Made by a program: the position numbers and the translations under genes. Under the pieces are notes generated by a model that saw only the letters and a program-made list of their open reading frames with translations, made no database searches and was not told the DNA's origin. From Ariolimax columbianus (lineage: Eukaryota > Mollusca > Gastropoda > Stylommatophora > Arionidae), in assembly GCA_036924085.1 (NCBI GenBank), contig JAVGWX010000019.1, positions 15,146,696-15,210,695 of the forward strand: a stretch of DNA of 64,000 nucleotides, read 5' to 3'. Below are positions 14,001 to 27,646 of the stretch, in pieces (positions within the stretch are counted from its first letter, which is position 1; every line of letters begins with the position of its first letter).

Positions 14001-17000
14001 ATTACTGAACAAATTGAGCTAAAATTATGATCTAAACATCGTAAGACACATAATTAAATTATCTATGAGATTATTCAAAATAAAGATTTTATATTAGTCA
14101 TCATCATGTAGCATGTCTTTTATAGAACGTCGCTCCCGTCACAGTCTGTCTGAAATAAACTCTTTCCCTTGCCAAAACATTTTCTTTTTATACTTACTCT
14201 GTTGTGTGTTTCGTCAATATATCTGTCAATTCCTATACACTTACCATTTGTATTATGTGTTCCGGTCAAAGTCTAAATCAGGCATGTGTTGAATATTCAT
14301 GAGTAAACCAGATGTGCGATCATTGGACTGATCAAATAATAAATCATTTCCACGATCTTGAAGCCCAACTTCGTTGCAATAAATGGATATATTAAAAATC
14401 TCCTATCATGATTTGTAATCGACCTTCCAGAAATAATCACACAGTTAAACATGTAGAGTTGTAGCAAAAATTAAATTTAGCAAAATAAATTACGAAACAC
14501 AACCACACGTTTCAGAGGTCTATTGGTAGCGACCGGCAGCCGTTTTTAGGTTTTCGTGGGCCAGTGCCGGGCGTTATAAGCTGTAATGGGTTAAGGTTTA
14601 ATTTGAAGACTGGTATTTATTTCTAAAGAAACAATGACATTGACTGGCGATAATTTTTTCCAGGCACAAAATGATGTTCTTATAGCGACATTGGATGAAA
14701 GCAAATCACATGCAGAGAGACTGAGTGTTCTCATTGGAAAGTATGAGTCCAACAATACTGCTCTACAGTTGGCCTCTGCATTCTCTGACCAGTGCATAGA
14801 ATCTCAGGATGTTTTAACAGCTCTTCTGGACACAGAGATGGGCGTGCTCCTGGCTAACTGCCGTGCTGCTGGCTTAGGAGGGCTGGGTAAGATATACAAG
14901 AGTGAGTAATGTTGCATTTATCAGAAGTTATCATGCTTTTAGAGTGGTTTCTTCTTCTTCGTTTGTTCTCAATCTCCCACTACCAAACCCTGAAGGGGCT
15001 TAAGTAGCAGAATGTAGTCCAGAGAACGGAATGCGTTGTCGTAGTTTACAGCTTGGCTGTGATATTTACACCTTTCGGTCCAACACATCCGACTTCAGCA
15101 AGCACTTTTTGAGTACAGGGTTAGCATTCCCTCTTCGATCCCTTCTCCTTAGCCAGCCTGCCCTGATGCAACCTGTTATCCACCGCGTGGAGGTGTAGAA
15201 GGGTCTTGGCAGCTATGGTTCGCTGGCCCTGACGCTAGCAGTCAACTATGGGTCACTGACCATTGCAGCTCATCCGCTGCTCAGCATCTTGATCCCTTAG
15301 TGGTTTGGGTACTCGTCTCTCAGGCTGGAGATACAGGTTCAAATCCTGGTATTGTCTACATTTTATTCTTGTCCTTCGCCTCCCGTGAAGCAAATAGGAA
15401 GCCTGTTCAAAAATACTTATTGTATGCACTCACAGTGGTAGTTTCTGTAGAAATTTGTTTTACATAATGAGGTCGCTATCCCCATGTACCAACCCTTTTT
15501 ATTTGCTTTTACAACAGGCATGTTATTGTTGTAGCTTTTTTCACACCCCGAGTGTGCTGATGAAGATCGACCTGGGTCCTACAGGTGGTTGTGTTATGCT
15601 TGGCTTCATCTGCATATTGCTCACTACTACAGGGATCACGTCGACCCCTCACTCGTTAGCCAGTCTGCCATGAAAACAGCGTGTTTCCAGGGAGGACTAC
15701 GAAGAAGTCAAGATGAGGGTCATGGCCAGTATATATTGTCTGACCCTGACTAACATGTCTGATCAGTATGTTTTGCCTGACCCTGACTAACATGTCTGAT
15801 CAGTATGTTTTGCCTGACCCTGACTAACATGTCTGATCAGTATGTTTTGCCTGACCCTGACTAACATGTCTGATCAGTATGTTTTGCCTGACCCTGACTA
15901 ACATGTCTGATCAGTATGTTTTGCCTGACCCTGACTAACATGTCTGATCAGTATGTTTTGCCTGACCCTGACTAACATGTCTGATCAGTATGTTTTGCCT
16001 GACCCTGACTAACATGTCTGATCAGTATGTTTTGCCTGACCCTGACTAACATGTCTGATCAGTATGTTTTGCCTGACCCTGACTAACATGTCTGATCAGT
16101 ATGTTTTGCCTGACCCTGACTAACATGTCTGATCAGTATGTTTTGCCTGACCCTGACTAACATGTCTGATCAGTATGTTTTGCCTGACCCTGACTAACAT
16201 GTCTGATCAGTATGTTTTGCCTGACCCTGACTAACATGTCTGATCAGTATGTTTTGCCTGACCCTGACTAACATGTCTGATCAGTATGTTTTGCCTGACC
16301 CTGACTAACATGTCTGATCAGTATGTTTTGCCTGACCCTGACTAACATGTCTGATCAGTATGTTTTGCCTGACCCTGACTAACATGTCTGATCAGTATGT
16401 TTTGCCTGACCCTGACTAACATGTCTGATCAGTATGTTTTGCCTGACCCTGACTAACATGTCTGATCAGTATGTTTTGCCTGACCAGACTTTAGTCTTCC
16501 TTCCCACAAAAGACATGAAGATGCAGCAGGCCTCTTCTTACCTGCAAGGTAATTGCAGAACTGATCATTTTGAGTAGCTTCAAATGGTTAATAATGATAC
16601 TGAAAACTGGGTGACTCTAGAAGCTAGAATACAAAGGCTAAATGGAGATAGATGGGACATAAAATGGCAAACATTACTGTTGTTGTCAAAAGATGTTGAG
16701 CTGCAGCAGTCAGCGACCCAAAGCTGACTGCTAGAGCCAGGGACAGCGAACCAGAGCTGTCAAGACCCTTTTACACCACTACGCGGTGATCCTGGATAAC
16801 AGGCTGCAACAGAGCAGACTGTCTAAGGAGAAGGAATCGAAGAGGGAAGGCTAACCCGGTACTAAAAAAAATGCTTGCTGAAGTCGGATGTGTTTGACCG
16901 AAAAGTGCAAATATAGCAGTCAAGCTGTAAACTACGACACAACACATTCCTTTCTCTAGACTACATTCTGCTACTTAAGCCCTTTTCAAAGTCTGGGAGC

Positions 17001-20000
17001 GGGAGATTGAGAACGAACGAAGACAAGCCAAGCCATAACTCCATAGATTTACATGGAACTTGTGACCTGAATTTGTAGTGTCCTTTCTCTTCTCGAACTG
17101 TCAACTAGATTTAGGGCTCTCAGTTATGTCAATTTCGACTCTATTTGAGTTCTATTATGTTATGAACATTAAAAGAAAATATGTTCGGTAATCTACTGAA
17201 AATACTGTGGCGAGCTACTGATATTTAATATTTTCTTTATTAACATAATATACCATATTCATCATCATCATGAAGCATGTCCTTTGCAGAACATCATGCT
17301 CATCACAGTCTCTCTCTGTCGGCCGTCAGCTATCCTTCCAGCTCCAGGGTCAAATTCACTGTTTCCTTTATATTTTATATCAGATGTTATCCTGTTTGGC
17401 CCCTGCCTCATCTCCCAGGAACCATATTGTCCAGAACTGCTCTTTCTAGTCCGTTATGACGTTTTAATGTGGCAAAAAAATTACACCTTTTAAAACATAA
17501 CTTTTTTTGTCTGCTTTCAGGTTTTACATGATAGCTATATTTTTTTCTTTCTTTGTCCAAGGAATTTTCAGGATTCTTCTGTAGCACCATGTTTTGTAAG
17601 CTCCGATCCTCTTTCTTAGTGACTGTGTCATAGTCCATGTCTCACAACCATAGGTTGTCACAGGAAAAATGCATGTTCTCATGATTTTTAGTAGGTAGAC
17701 AGCCTAGCAAACAAAGGATCAAAACAAGAACAGCCACACACACAGCAGCAACTTTACAAACAGCTCATAAGAACAGCAAACAACAAAGAAATTGGCTGAA
17801 CAGATGGGCCATGGGAAATGCAGAGAGGGAGGTCTACGGACATTTGGCAAGCCCCACTAGGAATAACAGTATGCATTTTCTCACAAGGAAAGATCAGAGC
17901 ACCATTTTCTGACTGAGAACCCAACACATCCCACTTAATAAACACCTGAAAAGAATTCGACCACAACATACTCGTGACTGCCAGCTGTGTACACACCCAT
18001 CATCATCACTGTAAGTGTTAAGTGGTCAGCGCTCAAAGATTTTAGGAAAATGCTTCTTTCTCCGAGGTCAGATAAATGGAACACTTTGTATGGCACTAGA
18101 CAACAGCTGATAAACACGTGCAGATATCATTACATGGCAATGGGTCGAAGGGCGAGAGCCTGAATGCTGCTGGATTTGTAACAACAAAAACAGGATTTTT
18201 AGTTGTTTGTATTGTTCATGAGTTTCTTGGTATTATCTGATTGGTAGTTTGCCATTGCTTTCCGTATTACATGTTACGGTTACTTTTTTGATTCTCTATA
18301 TTTTCTTGTCAAATACCAGCTGGTACTGATGGAGATGATGACGAGGAGCAAGTCACTGCAATATTACAGAGGGCCCATCATACTCGGAGGCGAGCTGAGG
18401 GGGTGGCACGGCACTTGCTAGCACGACTGGACCGCAACTGTGGGGGTCACATGTCGTCAGGTGTATGCCATCCATGGGAGGATGTTTCAACTAATAGCCG
18501 CACTGCCAGGTAAGCCTTTGTCTGTTGCACAAATTATTGGATTTTTAATAAAATTTTCATTAACCTTAACTGATCCAGTGATTGGCTCACCATTTCGTAA
18601 TCCTTAACTGATCCAGTGACTGGCTCACCTTTTTTATGATTTCCCTTATCCTTAACTGATTCAGTGATTGCTCACCGTTTCATTACCCTTAACTGATTCA
18701 GTGATTGCTCACCTTTTTTAAGATTTCTCTTTTCCTTAACACTTTGAACCCGTGATACCCATATATTGGGATGTATGTAAATACCTCGTTTGCCAGTGTG
18801 ACGGTTGGACCATTATTTTAAGTCATATTTTGTTCTGTCTCGCTTGAATTATGACCATTATATAGTGACGTCTACACCGTACACATATTTCTGGAAATAT
18901 AAAGTATGGCAGCACACATACTGAAGCATGGTTTGTGATATTTTTGATGATATTCATAATGGAAAGGCGTTAACAAAATTATGTAAATGGCAGTTCTGAA
19001 AGACTAACCACAGAACAAGCTTTTGAAAGTATTCTCAAGGATTTGAAGGTTGATAAATTGGAATTAGAAGGGAATTATTCTGAAAAAGACAAGTGATTAT
19101 TTGATCGACGACGTGTGTCATTCTAATTATCATTGATTATGTAGAAGAGTCCAGTTACCACATGAATCCACATCATTCACGACTACACTCAGCAAATAAC
19201 ATATCAAACGGCAGGTAATAGATTTATTACAGGAATATCAACATTTAGTAAACAGAACAGCAAAAGCGATATTATTACATGAATATCAACATTTAGTAAA
19301 CAGAACAGCAAAAGCGATATTATTACATGAATATCAACATTTAGTAAACAGAACAGCAAAAGCGATATTATTACATGAATATCAACATTTAGTAAACAGA
19401 ACAGCAAAAGCGATATTATTACATGAATATCAACATTTAGTAAACAGAACAGCAAAAGCGATATTATTACATGAATATCAACATTTAGTAAACAGAACAG
19501 CAAAAGCGATATTATTACATGAATATCAACATTTAGTAAACAGAACAGCAAAAGCGATATTATTACATGAATATCAACATTTAGTAAACAGAACAGCAAA
19601 AGCGATATTTTTACATGAATATCAACAAAACCATTGAAGTGAGTGCAATGAGATTACAAACAACACAAGAAATACATCTGAACTAAATAGTCCTATCTCA
19701 TAATTTATCTATTATTTAATAAATACGCGGAGGTTGTAAGCATAAGCTATTGAATATTGCCCCGAACTACCCCAACCCAGTTCTAACCGCACACTCCCCA
19801 TCCCCTTATCTGCACCCTCAGCACACTCTCAAAAACTCGTCTTCACAATCGTATTCTGTGCATTCACTCACACTCCCCCAGGTCGGTGATCTTGACATTA
19901 TACATTCAATCTATTCCACGTGTACTCACATGTGATCACACATTCAATCGATCTGTGTATACACACACTCCGGAACATACATCGTTCCCTTGGTGTTCTT

Positions 20001-23000
20001 CACACACCACACACACATCCAGTTCTCTCCTAGTCACAGGGCGCCCAACGCACACCTTATAGAGTGACTGGCCAAGACTCAAAAGAATATGCTGGTTCCG
20101 TCATCTTGCACTGTATCTCTCTAACATTCATAAAACAGCCTATCAATCGCTCTTCTATAAAGTTGACGAGCTAAACAGACTCCTAGCTAAATTATGTCTG
20201 TCTCTCTCTCCATGGCGAGTCTGCTTTGTCTAGTATTATATAGTCTCAAGCAATATCAGAGCTGTGCAATGGTTCTGTGTGGGATGTCTGACCCAGCCAT
20301 CCTCTAGTTTGGATCTACCTCCATTTAGTTGTTATTGGCACAAATCACTCTGAATTCCTGTCACTCAAAATGTCACAGCAAGACCTGCTGGCCTCTGTCT
20401 GTCACTAACCCTCCACTACTCAAATCGGAACGCCAGAGTGGTCAGCTCCTACCACTTTCCTGTTTTCCTTTGTAGACTTAGTGTTGAGATGGTGAGTGAC
20501 CTTGGCATAGTGTTGAGACAGTGAGTGACCTTGGCACACATTTAGGCACCTTTGTTCTCAGAGTCACCAACCACATCACCCCTGCCCTAAAAACTCATGC
20601 TCCGGCTGGAACTGTTACAATTATGATCAAGCTAGATCTGTCCCTTGGAGGATCAAACTATGGTCTGGAGGGGCATCCCACGTGATGTATCAAGTACATT
20701 TGGTACAGGATGGCATTCAATAAATATATTTTACAATCTGCTGGCATAACAAAAGGGAAGATCACACTAGAAATGATCAGGTCATTTAATTTGAGATAGA
20801 AGAATGAAATTAGAGCACATAGTTTTGTCATGGTAAGTAGCTCCCTGGTCAGTTCAGTAGTTTTGAGATAGAATAATGACATTAGAGCACATAGTTTTGT
20901 CATGGTAAGTAGCTCCCTGGTCAGTTCAGTAGTTTTGAGATAGAATAATGACATTAGAGCACATAGTTTTGTCATGGTAAGTAGCTCCCTGGTCAGTTCA
21001 GTAGTTTTGAGATAGAATAATGACATTAGAGCACATAGTTTTGTCATGGTAAGTAGCTCTATATTATCAGTTCAGTAGTTTTGAGATGGAATAATGACAT
21101 TAGAGCACATAGTTTTGTCATGGTAAGTAGCTCCCTGATCAGTTCAGTAGTTTTGAGATAGAATAATGACATTAGAGCACATAGTTTTGTCATGGTAAGT
21201 AGCTCCCTGATCAGTTCAGTAGTTTTGAGATAGAATAATGACATTAGAGCACATAGTTTTGTCATGGTAAGTAGCTCTATATTATCAGTTCAGTAGTTTT
21301 AAGATAGAATAATGACATTAGAGCACATAGTTTTGTCATGGTAAGTAGCTCCCTAATCAGTTCAGTAGGTTTGTGATAGAATAATGACATTAGAGCACAT
21401 AGTTTTGTCATGGTAAGTAGCTCACTGATCAGTTCAGTAGTTTTGAGATAGAATAATGACATTAGAGCACATAGTTTTGTCATGGTAAGTAACTCTATAT
21501 GATCAGTTCAGTAGTTTTGAGATAGAATAATGACATTAGAGCACATAGTTTTGTCATGGTAAGTAACTCTATATTATCAGTTCAGTAGTTTTGAGATAGA
21601 ATAATGACATTAGAGCACATAGTTTTGTCATGGTAAGTAACTCTATATGATCAGTTCAGTAGTTTTGAGATAGAATAAGGACATTAGAGCACATTCTCAG
21701 GAGCACAAGGGAATGGGATATTTTTGGACAGAGTGTCCAGGGTAAAATGGATTAATGATCTGTTTTAATTTGTAAGGTGGATTTTGAAAGTAAACACCAT
21801 GATTAATGTAAGCTTTTTAGAATGTTAAGAAATGTAACTCTAGAGAGCTGTGCATGGTTCTAGCAACCTCTTCGGGTCAAACAAATTGCCACGGAAACCA
21901 CAAGCGAAGTGATCAGACATTGTGTTGGGGGCACAGGCGTATGTAATAGGTTAACTGCATTGGTGGCCATGTCCTTTACCTGGGATGAAATGGAGACCAG
22001 AAGAATAGAAATCCTTGACATATTTAGTTTAAAATGACGATGAACATCTCTTCAATCATCAAAACATTTTCAGTTCCCTGTGGAGCACATGCCTTCAATA
22101 ACACGAGGCGTGTTCAAATGGAGCTGGACCAAACTGCAACAAGGGAACATACATACATGATGACATCACTTCTTGAGTAAACAACACATACCAACCGTCA
22201 AGTTTGCAAAATTTCATTATCCTCTGACTCATAGTTTCCTCGGCAGATCGCTGAAAACATCTCGGGTGTGATACGGAATCTGTCCAGAGTTGATCAGCGA
22301 GCGGTGATTCAGTTTCTAACCGGAGAATAGTGTCAACCAGTTGACATTCAACGCAGAATGCAGGCAGTGTTTGGTGACAAAAGTGTGTCGAAGGCAACAG
22401 TGAAGAACTGGACAATGATGTTTAAAGAAGGGCGTGAGTTAACAAAAGATCTTCCGAGACCAGGTCAGGTGCATATTGTTTCATTAACTCACATCCTTCT
22501 TTAAACATCGTTGTCCAGTTCTTTACTGTTATCTTCGACACTTCAGCTGCTAGAAACCAAATCACGATTTGCTGATCAACTCTGGGGGGATTCCGTATCA
22601 CACCCACCAATGTTTTCAACAATCTGCCGAGGAAACTGAGTCGGAGAATAATTAAATTTTGCAAACTTGACTGTTGGTATGTGCTGTTTACACCAGATTT
22701 GACGTCATGATGCACATCATACCCATGTTCACTTGTTACAGTTTGGTCCGGTTTCATTTGAACACGCCTCATACATACTGAATCCTCCTGTTCTGATCCA
22801 TCCACTCTATCACTCTCCACATTACATTTGTCACAACCTCCCTTCATCATGTGTCTTTTTTATTTTTCTCTTCTTCTCTTGCCCTGAGGTTTCCAAAACA
22901 GAAATTATTAGTTTCAAGAAAATGGGTTCGGCCTGTTGCAGTTCTTATATAAAATTATATTTGAACCTTGTTTCGGGCCATAGAAGCCACACAGTGAATG

Positions 23001-26000
23001 AGTTCACAGCAGCCAGCGTATACCATGAAAAGGGTGTTAAGCAGCAGGTTGCAGTAGCTTTCCACACATTACGAGCATGCTATTGAAGGTGTACCAAGGT
23101 CCTTCAGGTTGTTGTGCTATGCTTGGCTTCATCTGTGAGATGCTCACTACTACGGGGATCATGTGGATCCCCATCTTGTTAGCCAAACTGAAAAAGTCTG
23201 TTCCCAGGGAGAACTGCATGGAAGTGAAGTGGATTCTTGGTCAGTATGTATCACCTGACCCAGACGAACATTTTCTGATCAGTATGATTTGCCTGACCAG
23301 ACGTTAGTCTCCTCATCCCTAGTCTGGCTGACTAGAACCCAGTACTAAATAAAAACCTAGCTGAAACAAGATAGGTAAGACTGAAAGGTGCAGAAATCAC
23401 ATCCTTGTTGTCAACTACAACATAACATTCTTTCCAGGACGAATACCGAAGAAGAACCTTTCTTGTAATTTAGCGTTTGTTTGTGCTTTTCTTTGTCCTC
23501 AACTATGGCCTTTTGATCATAGCCTAGATTTAACTTATATTCCTGTTGCTCAACCTATATTTAATAATAATAATGTTCACATAGGCATTTAAGGCTTCTA
23601 ACAACCACTACCACGTCCATCTGATGAGGCTTGCTCATGCGCAATGCGTCGACTAAAATCCCTATAGACTCCCCAGGTGAAGCTGAGAACTCCGCTGCCT
23701 TGGGATGAGGGCAGCAAGGAGTGTGTTGGACCAATGTTTGTGTCACCCTGTCTTTATCCGTGTTTGACTTCCAGTTTTTATTGCGTTCGACCCCTGAGTC
23801 CTTTGGATTGAGTCTACCTTCGGGTCAATATGACACTTGCTGTGCTGAGGATACGAAGTTGGGAGAGGTATCATGTGACCTCAAAGTTGACGGTGGGTAG
23901 ATATTTGATCAATGTGATTATCAAATTCAGTATCAGCCGACCATGAATGTGTGTCTTTCTGTACATTATTTCTGATCCATTTTTTTCTATCTATACCAGC
24001 ACCAGCAGTACAAGTAGCTCAAATGATACTGACTTCAACAAAACAGATGAGCTAAGGCTCAGGGATCATGTACAACAACTGAAATCTGACAGATCATCAG
24101 TCAGGACTACAGGTAGGAAGCACTTGACATTAGTCGGGACTACAGGTAGGAAGCACTTGACATTAGTCGGGACCACAGGTATATTATAGCATTTTACCTA
24201 GGACCACAGGTATATCATATCATTTCACATAGAACCACAAGTATATCATATCATTTTACCTAGGACCACAGGTATATCATATCATTTTACCTAGGACCAC
24301 AGGTATATCACATATCATTTTACCTAGAACCACAGGTATATCATATCATATATCAGTTTACCTAGGACCACAGGTATATCATATCATTTTACCTAGAACC
24401 ACAGGTATATCATATCATTTTACCTAGAACCACAGGTATATCATATATCATTTTACCTAGGACCACAGGTATATCATATCATTTTACCTAGGACCACAGG
24501 TATATCATATCATATCATTTTACCTAGGACCACAGGTATATCATATCATTTTACCTAGAACCACAGGTATATCATATATCATTTTACCTAGAACCACAGG
24601 TATATCATATCATATATCATTTTACCTAGGACCACAGGTATATCATATCATTTTACCTAGGACCACAGGTATATCATATCATTTTACCTAGAACCACATC
24701 TGTCAATTTGATTATGGTCACATAGCCTCTGACCTCGGTCAATATGCTGACCTTCTATTTATAGACTATACAAACTGTCAACAAGGTGGGGCTCGGTACT
24801 GTGATCCCCATATCAGTAAGCTCACTAAGGAGCCTTGCATTACACTGCATCCAAAAAGACCACAGTCCACCTTCTCAAATATGCCTCTGTGGTGAGTATA
24901 GCCACTGTAACCTGCCATCAAAGGAAGTCACCAAGAGCACCCAACTCAAGAACGACTGGCATTAGCAACAACAACAGCAGCAACAATATGTTTGAGTTTG
25001 GAGCTGTCAATCAAGTGCAACTCTATGATATGCTCCTCTCTGTGGTTCAAAATATGTTTCTCTTCTTCTCCTTTCAAGCTAATGAGTCCCAAGAAACCTG
25101 AAGCATTTGGATTGAAAGGCCATGAGAGGCTTGTCCATCGTCTCTACTTTCATCAGTAAATATAGAATTAAATAGATGCTCTCTTTACACATCCATTTCT
25201 CTTTCTTTATATGTCTCTCTCTCTTCTTATTACTGTTTATTCATTAATTAGTGTACCCATATCTTTCTATATGTGTGTCTCTTGATATTTGGTTGTTTTG
25301 TGGGTTTATTTTTTGTTTTTTGTGAATTGTGCATGTGTCATCTGTTTTTGTCTATGTGCAATCACATTGACCATTTCTAGTTTGGTCCAATCTATTTCAT
25401 AATTAGGACATCTCACACTTTCCTGGCATATCCTGTTAGCAAATTTAAACCGCTCACTTTACATCATGTCTTTTTTGTGTTGTGATTTGTTAGTTATTTT
25501 CATTCATTCTTTGTCCCTTATGAAGGCCTTGAGATCATTAGCCAGACTGCCATGAAATGGAGAACTGCTTGTAAGTGATATGGGGGTCCTGATCAGTATG
25601 TTTTGCCTGACCCTAACTAACCTAGTCTGATCAGTTTGTTTCGCCTGAACCTAACATAGTCTGATCAGTATGTTTCACCTGACCTTAACTAACATAGTCG
25701 GATCAGTTTGTTTCGCCTGACCCTGACTAACATATTCTGATCAATTTGTTTCACCTAACATAGTCTGATCAGTATGTTTCACCTGACCCTAACTAACATA
25801 GTCTGATCAGTATGTTTCACCAGACCCTAACATAGTCTGATCAGTTTGTTTCACCTGACCCTAACTAACATAGTCTGATCAGTATGTTTCACCAGACCCT
25901 AACATAGTCTGATCAGTATGTTTCACCAGACCCTAACATAGTCTGATCAGTTTGTTTCACCTGACCCTAACTAACATAGTCTTATTAGTATCAGAACGTT

Positions 26001-27594
26001 TTGCCTGACCTTAACTAACATAGTCTGATCAGTATGTTTCACCTGACCCTAACATAGTCTGATCAGCATGTTTCACCTGACCCTGACTAGAATAGTCTGA
26101 TCGGTTTGTTTCACCAGACCCTAACATAGTCTGATCAGTATGTTTCACCTGACCCTGACTAACATAGTCTGATCGGTTTGTTTCACCTGACCCTAACATA
26201 GTCTGATCAGTATGTTTCACCTGACCCTGACTAACATATTCTGATCAGTATGTTTCACCTGACCCTGACTAACATAGTCTGATCAGTATGTTTCACCTGA
26301 CCCTGACTAACATAGTCTGATCAGTATGTTTTACCTGACCCTAACATAGTCTGATCAGTTTGTTTCATCTTACCCTGACTAGAATAGTCTGATCGGTTTG
26401 TTTCACCTGACCCTAACATAGTCTGATCAGTATGTTTCACCTGACCCTGACTAGAATAGTATGATTGGTTTGTTTCACCTGACCCCGACTAACATAGTCT
26501 GATCAGTTTGTTTCACCTGACCCTAACTAACCTAGTCTGATCAGTTTGTTTCGCCTGAACCTAACATAGTCTGATCTGTATGTTTCACCTGACCCTAACT
26601 AACATATTCTTATCAGTCTGTCTATCTGTCCCTGTAGGTCTTGCTGCTTATGCGACAGCAGACATAGATCACATGGAAATGTTTCTAAACATTCAAATTA
26701 AATGTCATCACTGCAATTTTTCAGTCTTGGAGCTAGAAAGTGTTCATGTGGACCCTATCATGAACGAACCAAGACGAAGAATAGAAGCACAAAGACTAGA
26801 CCTGGAGAATGCAGTATTGGTGCAAGAACTCATGGCTGTCAAAGAAGAAAAAGTAAGGTTGTCCTAACATTGTCGTTATCATCATGTTCACTATAGCAGG
26901 GAAATAAGGGGCGTGCCTCTAAAGAAATGAATGAAAGAATGAAACCATAGGAGTTCGAAACGAGCAAGTTTCAAACTATGGTCTAAAGGGAAGTAAGATC
27001 TAGTGACTAATCCTTTCAGAGATGGACGATAATCTCAAAGGTCCTGTATACTCATTGTTGCAGATAACAAAAAGTGACTGTAAGATGTATAAAAATTCTG
27101 GATTAGAATTGCCATTAAGGATTATCACTGGTCAGTGATTTGTTCTCTTTCAAAGTATTTTTTTTATAACTACCAGCTGCGTTATATTAGCATTTTAAGC
27201 GAATATAATTCATTTGCATTCAAAATAAAGACTATGGTTCGGTGTCCAATTATTTTTGGAGTCTGGCAGGCACTGATTCATAATCTGTCTGACTTTCTGG
27301 GTTCTGATGTTTGTGTAAATCACTTGAATTAGTCACTTCTTTTATACCCCTTGGGGGGACGGCGTGGCCTAGTGGATAAGTGGCACGGCTCACAATCCGA
27401 AGGTGCTGGGTTCGATCCCCATCACAGCACCTGCCGTTACCCCGGGGAAGCAAACCCTTAGAAAAAAAAATGCAGGAGGAAGCAGACCCTTACATAAAAT
27501 GCATGCTGAAGTCGGATGCATTGGGCCGACAGGCGCAAAATAAAAACCACAGTGCAACGCACACCGCCTTGGGGATTAGAGAAATAAGGCGAAC

Positions 27595-27646
<52 letters not shown>

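Noticed and set aside
14887..14909. Extension of MCC exon g to a GTGAGT donor at 14903
   Set aside because: It would break the phase with exon h, whereas the donor at 14887 gives the conserved joined sequence.
15740..16490. CRISPR-like array of regular repeats
   Set aside because: There are no unique spacers, since the whole 37-bp unit repeats, and the genome is eukaryotic.
19204..19599. 131-codon minus-strand frame with hydrophobic repeats as a membrane protein
   Set aside because: Artefact of the 48-bp array, which is a late expansion inside a dispersed repeat.
27354..27440. True tRNA gene
   Set aside because: A and B boxes are good but the arms do not form a full cloverleaf. It continues into a SINE body with poly-A and a TSD.
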